Source of the DNA: Vicingaceae bacterium
GTDB lineage: Bacteria > Bacteroidota > Bacteroidia > Flavobacteriales_E > Vicingaceae
Direction: 5' to 3'
DNA length: 39,709 bases
Assembly (NCBI GenBank): GCA_029210015.1
Contig: JARGOE010000018.1
Location: forward strand, 1-39,709
Under the pieces are notes generated by a model. The model saw only the letters and a program-made list of their open reading frames with translations, made no database searches and was not told where the DNA came from. The translations under genes and the position numbers were made by a program. How positions within the stretch are numbered: the first letter of the stretch is position 1; the number at the start of each line of letters is the position of its first letter. Positions 9,221 to 17,943 of this stretch are shown one piece after another.

Positions 9221-11641
9221 ATGAGTAACACAACAGTAGAAAAATCAGGAACAGCTAAGTTATCTAAAGAAGAATTTAAAACCACTGTTTTAAACGATTA
9301 TAAGTTGGCTTATATGAGTAGGGAGACTTCTTTATTAGGAAGAAGAGAAGTGTTGACTGGTAAGGCTAAGTTTGGAATTTTTGGAGATGGTAAAGAGCTA
9401 CCACAAATTGCATTAGCTAAACAATTTCAAAACGGAGATTTTCGTTCAGGCTATTATAGAGATCAAACATTAATGATGGCTATTGGACAACTAACTGTTC
9501 AGCAATTTTTTGCTCAGTTATATGCTCATACAGATGTTGAGGCGGAACCATGTTCTGCTGGGCGTTCAATGAATGGCCATTTTGGAACAAGGAGTTTAAA
9601 TGAAGATGGTAGTTGGAAAAATTTAATGGAGATGAAAAACTCTTCTGCTGACATTTCTCCTACTGCTGGTCAAATGGGAAGGCTTTTAGGTTTGGGGCAA
9701 GCTTCAAAAGTTTACCGAAACAATAAAGAGTTAGCCAGTTTTACTAACTTTTCTAATAAAGGAAATGAAGTAGCTTTTGGAACTATTGGGGATGCCAGTA
9801 CTTCTGAAGGACCTTTTTGGGAAGCAATAAACGCAATTGGAGTTTTAGAGGTTCCTGTTGTAATGTCTGTTTGGGATGATGGTCATGGAATATCAGTTTC
9901 TAAAGAACATCAAACTACCAAAGCAAGTATTTCTGATGCATTAGCTGGATTTCAAAGAGAAAAAGGGAAAACAAATGGTTATGAGATATTTAAGGTAAGA
10001 GCTTGGGATTATCCTGCTTTAGTAGAAACTTATGAGAAAGCGGTAAAAATTGCTAGAGAGGAGCACTGTCCTGTTTTGGTTCATGTTGAGGAAGTAACAC
10101 AACCACAAGGACATTCAACTTCTGGTTCTCACGAAAGATATAAATCTGAAGAAAGATTAAAATGGGAAACTGAATACTGTTGTGTTAGAAAGTTTAGAGA
10201 ATGGATTGAAGAAAATAAATTAGCTACTACTGAAGAAATAGATGCTCTAGAGAAAGAAGGAAAGAAAGATGTTAGTGCTCAAAAACGTGCTGCTTGGGAT
10301 GCTTATTTAAACCCTGTTAAAGCAGAACGTGATGAAATGGTTGGTTTGTTAGAACAAGTAGCAGCATCAAGTAGTAATGCTGCTTTTATTGAACCAATGA
10401 TTGCTTCTTTAAAAAGTAGCACAGAACCAATAAGAAAAGATATTATTTCTACTGCTAAAAAAGTAATGAGAAATACTCGTTTAGAAGATATTCCAGCAAA
10501 ACAACAATTATCATCTTGGTTAAATGAAGCAAAGGTTATTAACCATGACAGATATAGCTCTAAATTGCTTTCAGAGTTTGTAACATCACCTATGAATGTA
10601 ACTGAAGTTGTAGCTGAATTAACAGATAAAATGGAAGATGGAAGAGTTATCTTGCGAGATAACTTTGATAAAATTTTAGAAAAATACCCTGAAACTTTGA
10701 TTTTTGGTGAAGATGCTGGTAAAATTGGAGGGGTTAATCAAGGATTAGAAGGGTTACAAGACAAGTATGGAGAGATAAGAGTTAGCGATACAGGAATTAG
10801 AGAGAATACTATTATTGGTCAAGGGATAGGAATGGCAATGAGAGGTTTAAGACCAATTGCTGAGATACAGTATTTAGATTATTTGCTGTACGCTATTCAA
10901 ATTATGAGTGATGATTTATGTACGTTACAGTATAGAACAAAAGGAGGACAAAAAGCCCCATTAATTATTCGTACTCGTGGTCATCGTTTAGAAGGTATCT
11001 GGCACTCAGGCTCTCCAATGGGAATGATAATTAATGCAGTTAGAGGAATGCATGTATGTGTTCCGAGAAACTTAACTCAATCAGCAGGGTTTTATAATAC
11101 CCTTTTACAAGGGGACGACCCTGCAATAGTTATAGAGCCTTTAAATGGTTATAGAACAAAAGAAAAAGTGCCAAGTAACTTAGGTGAGTTTACAGTTCCT
11201 TTAGGAGTTGTAGAAACTTTATCTGAAGGTGATGATATAACAATTGTATCTTATGGTTCTACTTGTAATTTAGCATTGCAAGCAGTAAAACAATTGCAAG
11301 AAGTTGGAATAAGTGCTGAATTGATTGATGTAAGAACTTTATTACCTTTTGATATTAATCATGATATTGTAAAATCATTAGAGAAGACTAATCGTTTAAT
11401 GGTAATAGATGAAGATGTTCCTGGTGGAGCTTCTGCTTATATTTTAGATCAAATATTGGTACAGCAAAAAGGTTATTATCATCTAGACTCTGAACCAGTT
11501 ACATTAACATCTAAAGCTCATAGACCAGCTTACGGAACAGATGGCGATTATTTTTCTAAGCCAAGTATTGAAGATATATTCGATGCAGTTTACAATGTAA
11601 TGAATGAGGTAAATCCAACTGATTTTCCTGAAATTTATTAG
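9221..11641 (+). CDS. 2-oxoacid dehydrogenase E1 component, alpha and beta subunits fused
   Basis: E1 decarboxylates a 2-oxoacid with thiamine diphosphate and passes the acyl group to the lipoyl domain of E2. The 806-residue protein carries an alpha-type half (about 40-390; SGYYRDQTL, the TPP segment starting GD at 190-191 with ASTSEG, then WDDGHGIS from 218) and a beta-type half (about 470-800; LIFGEDAGKIGGV, GMAMRGLRPIAEIQYLDYL, VIDEDVPGGASAYI). Such fusions are widespread in Bacteroidota and are usually annotated as branched-chain 2-oxoisovalerate or as pyruvate dehydrogenase E1; sequence alone does not settle the substrate. E2 and E3 are not in the window. The gene stands alone; a possible weak -7 box TAACTTCG is at 9163-9170. 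Confidence 0.88.
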   Translation: MSNTTVEKSGTAKLSKEEFKTTVLNDYKLAYMSRETSLLGRREVLTGKAKFGIFGDGKELPQIALAKQFQNGDFRSGYYRDQTLMMAIGQLTVQQFFAQLYAHTDVEAEPCSAGRSMNGHFGTRSLNEDGSWKNLMEMKNSSADISPTAGQMGRLLGLGQASKVYRNNKELASFTNFSNKGNEVAFGTIGDASTSEGPFWEAINAIGVLEVPVVMSVWDDGHGISVSKEHQTTKASISDALAGFQREKGKTNGYEIFKVRAWDYPALVETYEKAVKIAREEHCPVLVHVEEVTQPQGHSTSGSHERYKSEERLKWETEYCCVRKFREWIEENKLATTEEIDALEKEGKKDVSAQKRAAWDAYLNPVKAERDEMVGLLEQVAASSSNAAFIEPMIASLKSSTEPIRKDIISTAKKVMRNTRLEDIPAKQQLSSWLNEAKVINHDRYSSKLLSEFVTSPMNVTEVVAELTDKMEDGRVILRDNFDKILEKYPETLIFGEDAGKIGGVNQGLEGLQDKYGEIRVSDTGIRENTIIGQGIGMAMRGLRPIAEIQYLDYLLYAIQIMSDDLCTLQYRTKGGQKAPLIIRTRGHRLEGIWHSGSPMGMIINAVRGMHVCVPRNLTQSAGFYNTLLQGDDPAIVIEPLNGYRTKEKVPSNLGEFTVPLGVVETLSEGDDITIVSYGSTCNLALQAVKQLQEVGISAELIDVRTLLPFDINHDIVKSLEKTNRLMVIDEDVPGGASAYILDQILVQQKGYYHLDSEPVTLTSKAHRPAYGTDGDYFSKPSIEDIFDAVYNVMNEVNPTDFPEIY

Positions 11642-11715
11642 TTATAACTATTTTAAGGGTGTTTTAACTCTATGTTTGGCAATAATTAGTCAAACTGAAA
11701 GTTATCTCGAATAAC

Positions 11716-11723
11716 TATATTTG
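11716..11723 (+). promoter_or_regulatory. -7 promoter box for the envelope operon
   Basis: TATATTTG fits TAnnTTTG exactly. It overlaps the TTG codon at 11721 that opens the longest reading frame, so translation must begin downstream. No good -33 TTG was seen at 19-21 bases. Confidence 0.5.
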
Positions 11724-11741
11724 TTGCACTCAAACTTAATA

Positions 11742-13181
11742 GTGAAGAAACTCTATAAATTCATATTACTTTCCTTTATAGGTCCTTTTATTATGACCTT
11801 TTTTATTGCTGTGTTTGTATTACTAATGCAATTTATATGGTTATATGTAGATGAAATGTTGGGTAAAGGAATTGAGTGGTATGTAATTGCTGAACTATTA
11901 TTGTATTCTTCTGCAAACGTTGTTCCGCTGGCATTACCTTTAGCAGTGCTTTTAGCCTCTTTAATGACTTTTGGTAATCTAGGAGAGCATTTTGAGCTAG
12001 TATCATGTAAAGCAGCTGGTATTTCCTTGCAAAAAATAATGAGACCAATTGGTGTCTTTGTAGTAATAGTTTGTGGAGTCGCATTTATATTTGCAAACTA
12101 CGCTGTTCCTGTTGCAAACCTTAAATTCTATTCTCTCCTATATGATATAAGGAGTACAAAGCCTGCGGTAAACATTAAACCAGGTGTTTTTTATAACGAA
12201 ATAGAAGGTTATACTATACGTGTGATGGATAAGGTTCCGCTTGAGAATGGTGATGAGATGTTAAAAGATGTAATGATTTATGATCATACTTCTAATACTG
12301 GAAATAGAAAGTTAACTGTAGCAGATTCTGCAGTGATGAAAATGGCTGATGATAAAGCCTATTTTTCAATAAAGATGTATCATGGTACAGATTATCAGGA
12401 TCAGCAAGAGAACACCACAAATAAGAATTATCCCTTGTCTAGGTTTTCATTTGAAGAGAATGAAATGAGAATTAGTTTGGTTGGGTTTGAACTTCAAAGA
12501 ACAGATGAAGACCAATTTAAACATGATTATAGGATGTTTAATTTAAGTCAATTAGCTAACAGAATTGATACGCTAAAAAAGGAATATGATAATCAAGTAG
12601 CTAGTTTCACATACTTATTTAAAAAGCCTTATACTTTTGCAGATAGTTTGTCAAAAGCAGCATTAAGTAATGATACCACTAAAATTGAATCACAAAAAAT
12701 TTTACCTTCCGCAAAAACTCAATATGAAAGGTGGAATCAGATTTATACGATTGCTTTAAATAATGCAAGGGTAAATCAAGGTAGAGCATCTGCTTCGGCA
12801 ACAGAGACGGTTAGTAGAGCTAGGGATACAGCAAGAATGGAAATTGAGTGGCATAGAAAGTTTTCTTTTTCATTAGCTTGTTTTTTAATGTTTTTAATTG
12901 GAGCACCTTTGGGGGCAATTGTTAAAAAAGGAGGCTTGGGTATGCCGGTTGTTATTTCGGTTATATTCTTTTTAATTTTCTGGGTATTATCTATAGTTGG
13001 AGAGGATATTTCTAAAGAGTTAGTTTTACCAGCACATATTGGTATGTGGATTTCTACTGCAGTATTGTTGCCTCTAGGTATCTTTTTTACCTATAAAGCT
13101 ACTACAGATTCTGCTATGTTTAACATGGGAGCTTACAAAGCATTTTTTGCTAAAATTTTTAAACGCAAATCTGCTAAATGA
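11742..13181 (+). CDS. LptF/LptG family lipopolysaccharide export permease
   Basis: This inner-membrane protein is one of the two permeases that, with the LptB ATPase, extract lipopolysaccharide and feed it to the periplasmic LptC/A bridge. It shows the YjgP/YjgQ layout: three membrane helices in the first 120 residues, a large periplasmic beta-jellyroll region, and three more helices at the end (HRKFSFSLACFLMFLIGAPLG is the family's fourth helix). The reading frame is open from TTG at 11721, but that codon lies in the -7 box; GTG at 11742 gives MKKLYKFILLSFIGPF, the usual N-terminus, and 479 residues. Whether it is LptF or LptG cannot be told here. Its stop overlaps the next gene (ATGA). Confidence 0.88.
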   Translation: MKKLYKFILLSFIGPFIMTFFIAVFVLLMQFIWLYVDEMLGKGIEWYVIAELLLYSSANVVPLALPLAVLLASLMTFGNLGEHFELVSCKAAGISLQKIMRPIGVFVVIVCGVAFIFANYAVPVANLKFYSLLYDIRSTKPAVNIKPGVFYNEIEGYTIRVMDKVPLENGDEMLKDVMIYDHTSNTGNRKLTVADSAVMKMADDKAYFSIKMYHGTDYQDQQENTTNKNYPLSRFSFEENEMRISLVGFELQRTDEDQFKHDYRMFNLSQLANRIDTLKKEYDNQVASFTYLFKKPYTFADSLSKAALSNDTTKIESQKILPSAKTQYERWNQIYTIALNNARVNQGRASASATETVSRARDTARMEIEWHRKFSFSLACFLMFLIGAPLGAIVKKGGLGMPVVISVIFFLIFWVLSIVGEDISKELVLPAHIGMWISTAVLLPLGIFFTYKATTDSAMFNMGAYKAFFAKIFKRKSAK

Positions 13182-14368
13182 GAGTTTTACAAATATGTTT
13201 AAAACCACCTTTGCCTTCAATAGATGGTGGCTGTTTGGCAATAAATGCGATAACTCAAGGATTAATTAATAATAATGTTGGGGTTAAATTACTTACTATT
13301 TCTACAGCCAAGCATCCTTTTATTGTAGAAAAATTACCAAAAGAATACCTTAACAAAACTCAAATAGAGCATGTATTTGTTGATACTAAGGTTAAGCCAA
13401 TAGAGGCTTTTTGTAATTTATTTTCAAAGGAATCATATAATATTAAGAGGTTTTACAATGATGAGTTTAAACAGTTAATTTTAAAAACTTTAAAAAATAA
13501 TAAATATGATATAGTATTACTTGAAAGTTTGTTTGTAGCACCTTATGTGGCGGATATAAGAAACTATTCTGATGCGAAAATTATATACAGAGCACATAAT
13601 ATTGAATATGAAGTATGGGAAAGAAATGCAAATCAAACAAAGGGCTTAAAGAAGAATTATATTAACTTACTGGCAAAACGTTTAAAAGCTTATGAGGTTG
13701 AGGCTATTAATCAGGTTGATGGAATAGTAGCAATTACTGAAAAAGATAAAACTGAGCTCATAAATCTAGAATGTAAAGTGCCTATAGTAGTTACTCCTTT
13801 TGGAATAGATAGTACTGTTTACGGTGCTGAATATAAAACAGAAAATAATACTGTTTTTCATATTGGAAGCATGGATTGGATGCCTAATCAAGAAGGTGTG
13901 AAGTGGTTTCTGTCAGAGGTTTGGGATAAAGTAGTACAAAAAAATTCTAACGCTCAATTTAACTTGGCAGGTAAAAAAATGCCGAGCTGGTTACAAAATT
14001 TACAGCAACAAAATGTTACTGTTGTTGGTCGGGTAGAAAGTGCAGTTGATTTTATGCTAGCAAACTCAATATTAGTTGTGCCATTATTTTCTGGCAGTGG
14101 TATGCGAATAAAAATAATAGAAGCAATGGCATTGGGTAAATTGGTAATTGCTACTGGTCTTGCTTTAGAGGGTATAAGTTGTTCTCACAAAAAAGAAGCA
14201 ATAATTGCTAATACTTCAGATGAATTTGTAGAAGCAATAACTTATTATTTAGCTAATGTTGATGAGCAAAAGCAAATTGCATTGGCTGGACAACAATTGG
14301 TGCAATCTAATTATGATAATCAAGTAATTGTAAATAACTTGGTATCGTTTTTTAAAGAACAAAATTAG
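13178..14368 (+). CDS. GT4-type glycosyltransferase
   Basis: The 396-residue cytoplasmic or membrane-associated enzyme has the GT-B fold of glycosyltransferase family 4: an N-terminal Rossmann half (MRVLQICLKPPLPSIDGG, RAHNIEYEVWERN) and a C-terminal donor-binding half with VFHIGSMDWMPNQEG, a VVGRVESA strand and the GSGMRIKIIEAMALG segment (about 306-320), whose Glu contacts the sugar nucleotide. Donor and acceptor are unknown. Its ATG overlaps the permease stop by four bases, and the next glycosyltransferase starts on the base after its stop. The context points to lipopolysaccharide or surface polysaccharide assembly. Confidence 0.87.
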   Translation: MRVLQICLKPPLPSIDGGCLAINAITQGLINNNVGVKLLTISTAKHPFIVEKLPKEYLNKTQIEHVFVDTKVKPIEAFCNLFSKESYNIKRFYNDEFKQLILKTLKNNKYDIVLLESLFVAPYVADIRNYSDAKIIYRAHNIEYEVWERNANQTKGLKKNYINLLAKRLKAYEVEAINQVDGIVAITEKDKTELINLECKVPIVVTPFGIDSTVYGAEYKTENNTVFHIGSMDWMPNQEGVKWFLSEVWDKVVQKNSNAQFNLAGKKMPSWLQNLQQQNVTVVGRVESAVDFMLANSILVVPLFSGSGMRIKIIEAMALGKLVIATGLALEGISCSHKKEAIIANTSDEFVEAITYYLANVDEQKQIALAGQQLVQSNYDNQVIVNNLVSFFKEQN

Positions 14369-15544
14369 ATGAAGATTTTTGTGTTGTTATCGCGCTTTCC
14401 TTACCCTTTAGAAAAAGGGGATAAGCTACGTGCGTTTCACCAAATTAAAGAATTGTCTAAGAACAATGAGATTATACTTTGTGCATTGTCTGATGAGAAA
14501 GTAAGTAAAGAATCCATAGCAATATTATCAGAATTTTGTTCTGAAATTAAAGTGATTCGCTTAAGAAAGTTGAGTGTTTATTTTAATTTAATTTTTAAAC
14601 TATTATTCTCAGATCAATCATTACAAGTAGCTTACTTCTATAACAAAAAAGCACAAAAAATAATTGATAGTTTAATTCAAAAGCAACAACCCAATCATAT
14701 TTATTGCCAGTTAATTCGTGTGACTGAATATGTTAGGAAAAGTAAAATTCCTAAAACATTAGATTATATGGATGCTTTAGCAAGAGGGATGGAGCGAAGG
14801 GTAGAAGAAGCACCATTTTATTTAAGATGGTTTTTAAAAACAGAGACTAAACGTTTAAAACGTTACGAGCATTTTGTTTTTGATGATTTTGATAATACTA
14901 CCATTATTTCTGAACAAGATAAAAATCTGATTGTAAACATTAAAAACATTACCACATTAGTAGTACCTAATGGAGTAGATTATCAAACCTATCAGCATAA
15001 AGATATCCAAAAAGAATATGAGTTAATATTTACTGGCAATATGGCTTATCCACCCAATGTGGATAGTGCTGTTTATCTAGCTAATGAAGTTATGCCATTA
15101 GTATGGAAACAAAAGTCTAATATTAAATTGGTTATTGTTGGAGCTAAACCAGCACCAAAGGTTCAAAAGTTAAAATCTGACAAAGTAATAGTAACGGGTT
15201 GGGTAGATGATATCTCAGAATATTATGCAAAATCAAAAGTGTTTGTTGCACCTATGCAAATAGGAACAGGTTTACAGAATAAGCTATTAGAAGCCATGGC
15301 AATGCAAATGCCTTGTATTACTTCGACTTTGGCAAATAATGCTTTAAATGCAGAACCTAACAAAAGTGTATTAATTGGTGAAAATCCTAACGATTACGCT
15401 AATCACATTGTACAGTTGTTAGATAATAAAGACCTTTACCAAAAAATTGCTAGTAATGGTTTCCAGTTTGTTAAAGAAAACTATACTTGGCAAGGCAGTA
15501 CATCAATTTTAGAAAAATTAATTACACAAAATAATAATGAGTGA
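14369..15544 (+). CDS. GT4-type glycosyltransferase, TIGR03087-like
   Basis: The 391-residue protein is a second GT-B glycosyltransferase. Its N-terminus, LLSRFPYPLEKGDKLRAFHQ, strongly recalls the sugar transferases first described beside PEP-CTERM/EpsH loci (TIGR03087), though no such system is visible here. The C-terminal half carries LIFTGNMAYPPNVDSA, a VTGWVDDISEYYA strand and GTGLQNKLLEAMAMQ (about 299-313). It is related to the preceding gene in fold but clearly diverged. It overlaps dapD by eight bases. Function is inferred as sugar addition in envelope polysaccharide synthesis. Confidence 0.87.
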   Translation: MKIFVLLSRFPYPLEKGDKLRAFHQIKELSKNNEIILCALSDEKVSKESIAILSEFCSEIKVIRLRKLSVYFNLIFKLLFSDQSLQVAYFYNKKAQKIIDSLIQKQQPNHIYCQLIRVTEYVRKSKIPKTLDYMDALARGMERRVEEAPFYLRWFLKTETKRLKRYEHFVFDDFDNTTIISEQDKNLIVNIKNITTLVVPNGVDYQTYQHKDIQKEYELIFTGNMAYPPNVDSAVYLANEVMPLVWKQKSNIKLVIVGAKPAPKVQKLKSDKVIVTGWVDDISEYYAKSKVFVAPMQIGTGLQNKLLEAMAMQMPCITSTLANNALNAEPNKSVLIGENPNDYANHIVQLLDNKDLYQKIASNGFQFVKENYTWQGSTSILEKLITQNNNE

Positions 15545-16352
15545 TTTAAGAGAAATTATAGAGCAAACTTGGGATAACCGAGAGTTATTAAAATCCGATG
15601 CATCTCAAAATGCAATTAGAGAAGTTATTGAGCAGTTAGATAAAGGTGTGTTGCGTGTAGCAGAACCTAGTGGAGATGATTGGCAAGTAAACGAATGGGT
15701 AAAAAAGGCAGTAGTAATGTATTTTCCTATTCAAAAAATGACAACCATTGAGGTGGGACCATTTGAGTTTCATGATAAGATGAAATTAAAAACCAATTAC
15801 GCTGAGTTAGGAGTTAGAGTAGTGCCACATGCAGTTTCTCGTTATGGTGCATTTTTAGCAAAAGGAGTAATAATGATGCCTTCTTATGTAAATATTGGAG
15901 CTTATGTAGATAGCGGAACAATGGTAGATACTTGGGCAACAGTTGGCTCTTGCGCTCAAATAGGTAAAGATGTACACTTGAGTGGTGGTGTAGGTATTGG
16001 AGGTGTTTTAGAACCATTACAAGCTGCACCTGTGGTTATTGAAGATGGCTGTTTTATTGGAAGTAGATGTATAGTTGTAGAAGGAGTAAGGGTGAAAAAA
16101 GAGGCTGTTTTAGGTGCTAATGTAGTATTAACAAAATCAACCAAAATAATTGATGTTAGTGGTGATGAGCCGGTTGAATATAAAGGAGAAGTACCAGAAA
16201 GATCTGTTGTAATACCAGGTTCTTATACGAAAGAGTTTAGTGCTGGTAATTTTAACGTACCTTGTGCATTAATCATAGGAAAACGTAAAGCAAGTACCGA
16301 TTTAAAAACCTCATTGAATGATGCTTTAAGAGAATATGATGTAGCCGTATAA
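15537..16352 (+). CDS. dapD: 2,3,4,5-tetrahydropyridine-2,6-dicarboxylate N-succinyltransferase
   Basis: DapD transfers succinyl from succinyl-CoA to tetrahydrodipicolinate in the lysine/meso-diaminopimelate pathway, feeding peptidoglycan synthesis. The 271 residues match the family length. An alpha-helical N-terminal domain (LREIIEQTWDNRELL) is followed by the left-handed beta-helix of hexapeptide repeats (about 100-200: MMPSYVNIGAYVDSGTMVD, GVGIGGVLEPLQAAPVVIED) and the typical VVIPGS end. It starts inside the previous gene (ATGAGTGA overlap) and ends three bases before the next glycosyltransferase, so a central amino acid gene is locked into an envelope sugar operon. Confidence 0.95.
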   Translation: MSDLREIIEQTWDNRELLKSDASQNAIREVIEQLDKGVLRVAEPSGDDWQVNEWVKKAVVMYFPIQKMTTIEVGPFEFHDKMKLKTNYAELGVRVVPHAVSRYGAFLAKGVIMMPSYVNIGAYVDSGTMVDTWATVGSCAQIGKDVHLSGGVGIGGVLEPLQAAPVVIEDGCFIGSRCIVVEGVRVKKEAVLGANVVLTKSTKIIDVSGDEPVEYKGEVPERSVVIPGSYTKEFSAGNFNVPCALIIGKRKASTDLKTSLNDALREYDVAV

Positions 16353-16355
16353 TAA

Positions 16356-17318
16356 TTGAAGAAATTTTTAGTCATACAAACTGCCTTTATTGGCGATGTA
16401 ATTTTAGCTACAGCTATTATTGAAAAATTACATCAATTTTATCCTGATGCACAAATAGATTTTTTATTGCGAGAAGGGAATGAAGGTTTGTTAGCTAACC
16501 ATCCATTTATAAATGAACTTTATATTTGGGATAAGAAAAACAAAAAGTACGACAATCTAAAGGCGTTAACCAAGTCTATAAAAAGAGTAAATTATGATGC
16601 TGTAATTAATTTGCAGCGTTTTGCTTCTAGTGGTTTAATTACTGCTTTTTCTGGAGCCAAAGAAAAAATAGGGTTTAAGAAAAACCCATTATCTTTTTCT
16701 TTTACTAAAAAGATTGAGCACAAAATTGGTAATGGAACACATGAGGTGGAACGTAATCAGTTATTGATTAAACATTTAACAGATTCGGTTGCTGCTAAAC
16801 CAAAACTGTACCCTAGTAATAGTGATTATCAAAAGGTAGAGCAGTATAAAACTGGCAATTATGTTTGTATGGCTCCAACATCAGTTTGGTTTACTAAACA
16901 ACTACCTAAAGAGCAATGGGTAAAGTTGATTAACAAAACGGATGATCAAACGAACATTTATTTATTGGGAGGACCATCAGACATAGAGCAGTGTGAGTGG
17001 ATTAAGAATGAATCAAAGAATAAAAATGTAGTTAACTTGTGTGGTGAGTTGTCGTTTTTAGAATCTGCTGCTTTAATGCAAAATTCAAGTATGAATTATG
17101 TAAACGATTCTGCACCCTTGCACATCGCATCAGCAACCAACGCACCTGTAACCGCTTATTTTTGCTCTACAATACCTGGCTTTGGTTTTACACCATTATC
17201 TGACAACCAAAAAGTAGTAGAACTAAAAAAACATTTAAAATGTAGGCCATGTGGTTTACATGGTAAAAAGGAGTGCCCTGAAGGACATTTTGATTGTGGG
17301 GTTAAAATTGAAATTTAA
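16356..17318 (+). CDS. GT9 heptosyltransferase-family glycosyltransferase
   Basis: The 320-residue protein resembles ADP-heptose:LPS heptosyltransferases (family GT9): the N-terminus FLVIQTAFIGDVILATAI, the middle strand VCMAPTSVWFTKQLP, VNLCGELSFLESAALM, and NDSAPLHIASA, which stands for the family's D(S/T)xPxHLA motif. The Cys-rich end (CRPCGLHGKKECPEGHFDCG) is also typical. It probably adds a core sugar to lipopolysaccharide; the sugar need not be heptose. The start is TTG at 16356, three bases after the dapD stop, with MKKFLVIQ as the expected N-terminus. It is the last gene of the operon, which ends in the hairpin at 17331-17358. Confidence 0.88.
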   Translation: MKKFLVIQTAFIGDVILATAIIEKLHQFYPDAQIDFLLREGNEGLLANHPFINELYIWDKKNKKYDNLKALTKSIKRVNYDAVINLQRFASSGLITAFSGAKEKIGFKKNPLSFSFTKKIEHKIGNGTHEVERNQLLIKHLTDSVAAKPKLYPSNSDYQKVEQYKTGNYVCMAPTSVWFTKQLPKEQWVKLINKTDDQTNIYLLGGPSDIEQCEWIKNESKNKNVVNLCGELSFLESAALMQNSSMNYVNDSAPLHIASATNAPVTAYFCSTIPGFGFTPLSDNQKVVELKKHLKCRPCGLHGKKECPEGHFDCGVKIEI

Positions 17319-17330
17319 CATTTTATCATA

Positions 17331-17358
17331 AAAAAAGCCTTGCATTTGCAAGGCTTTT
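17331..17358. terminator. Bidirectional terminator between GT9 gene and tRNA-His
   Basis: GCCTTGC / GCAAGGC forms a perfect stem (17337-17354) around ATTT, flanked by six As and four Ts. It can end the plus-strand operon and also the minus-strand tRNA transcript, whose 3' end is at 17369. Confidence 0.85.
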
Positions 17359-17368
17359 CGTTTTAAAG

Positions 17369-17443
17369 GGTGGAAGATGGGATTCGAACCCACGACATCC
17401 GGCACCACAAACCAGCGCTCTAACCAACTGAGCTACAACCACC
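17369..17443 (-). tRNA. tRNA-His (GUG)
   Basis: Read on the minus strand, the sequence folds as a cloverleaf: extra G at -1 opposite C73 (the mark of tRNA-His), D arm GCTC/GAGC, anticodon loop TTGTGGT with anticodon GTG, variable loop ATGTC, and T arm GTGGG-TTCGAAT-CCCAT. CCA is not fully encoded (CCC at the end). The acceptor stem GTGGTTG / CTTCCAC pairs at 1-4 and 7 but leaves two adjacent U-U oppositions (5-68 and 6-67), an oddity described in the findings. All other identity features look intact. Confidence 0.95.
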
Positions 17444-17464
17444 ATTTTTCCCGTTAAGGGACGG

Positions 17465-17494
17465 CAAATATAATTGTTTTTTTAAAAATAACAA
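17465..17494 (-). promoter_or_regulatory. Promoter for tRNA-His
   Basis: On the minus strand TTG (17494-17492) and TATATTTG (17472-17465) are 19 bases apart, matching the Bacteroidota -33/-7 promoter. The -7 box ends 21 bases before the tRNA 5' end. Confidence 0.65.
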
Positions 17495-17534
17495 TTAAAA
17501 AAATATAAATCTATTTATTGTGGTTCTGAGAAAA

Positions 17535-17900
17535 TCACTTAGTTTTTATAACGCCTTTCCGGTATAAATCTAATGCAGCATTTATTAGTTTTTCTATCGT
17601 TTTAATAGGAATATCCTTATTAGGGTTAACACTAAAAGTTTTCATTCTTTTACGTTTGCCTGTCTTTAGTTTTGGGTGGCTAAGGTGTGTGCCTTCAACA
17701 AATAATATATAAGGTTCAGTTGTTTTTTTATCAGTCCATAAATAACAAAACATTTTGTTTTTATAGCAAAAGCAAGGCATGCCGTATTTGGTAGTAGCCG
17801 TAATGTGTTCATCTTGTTTTAAGATAATATCTCGTAAAGCTAACAAACAACTTCTGTTGGGTTCACCTTTTGTTAGAAAGAAATTGTGCTGTTCGCTCAT
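17535..17900 (-). CDS. DUF1801 domain protein
   Basis: A small cytoplasmic protein of 121 residues with the DUF1801/YdhG-like pattern: a helical start (RSCLLALRDIILKQ), TTKYGMPCFCYKNKMFCYL, and the later strand YILFVEGTHLSHPKL. The domain has a known fold but no assigned activity. The frame is open from TTG at 17909, but ATG at 17900 gives the usual MSEQHNF start. It lies 43 bases downstream of mutB on the same strand and could be read through from the mut operon; nothing links it functionally. Confidence 0.72.
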   Translation of the reverse strand: MSEQHNFFLTKGEPNRSCLLALRDIILKQDEHITATTKYGMPCFCYKNKMFCYLWTDKKTTEPYILFVEGTHLSHPKLKTGKRKRMKTFSVNPNKDIPIKTIEKLINAALDLYRKGVIKTK

Positions 17901-17943
17901 TAAAAACAAGTGCTATAACAATCACTCTTGATTTTTATTAAGG

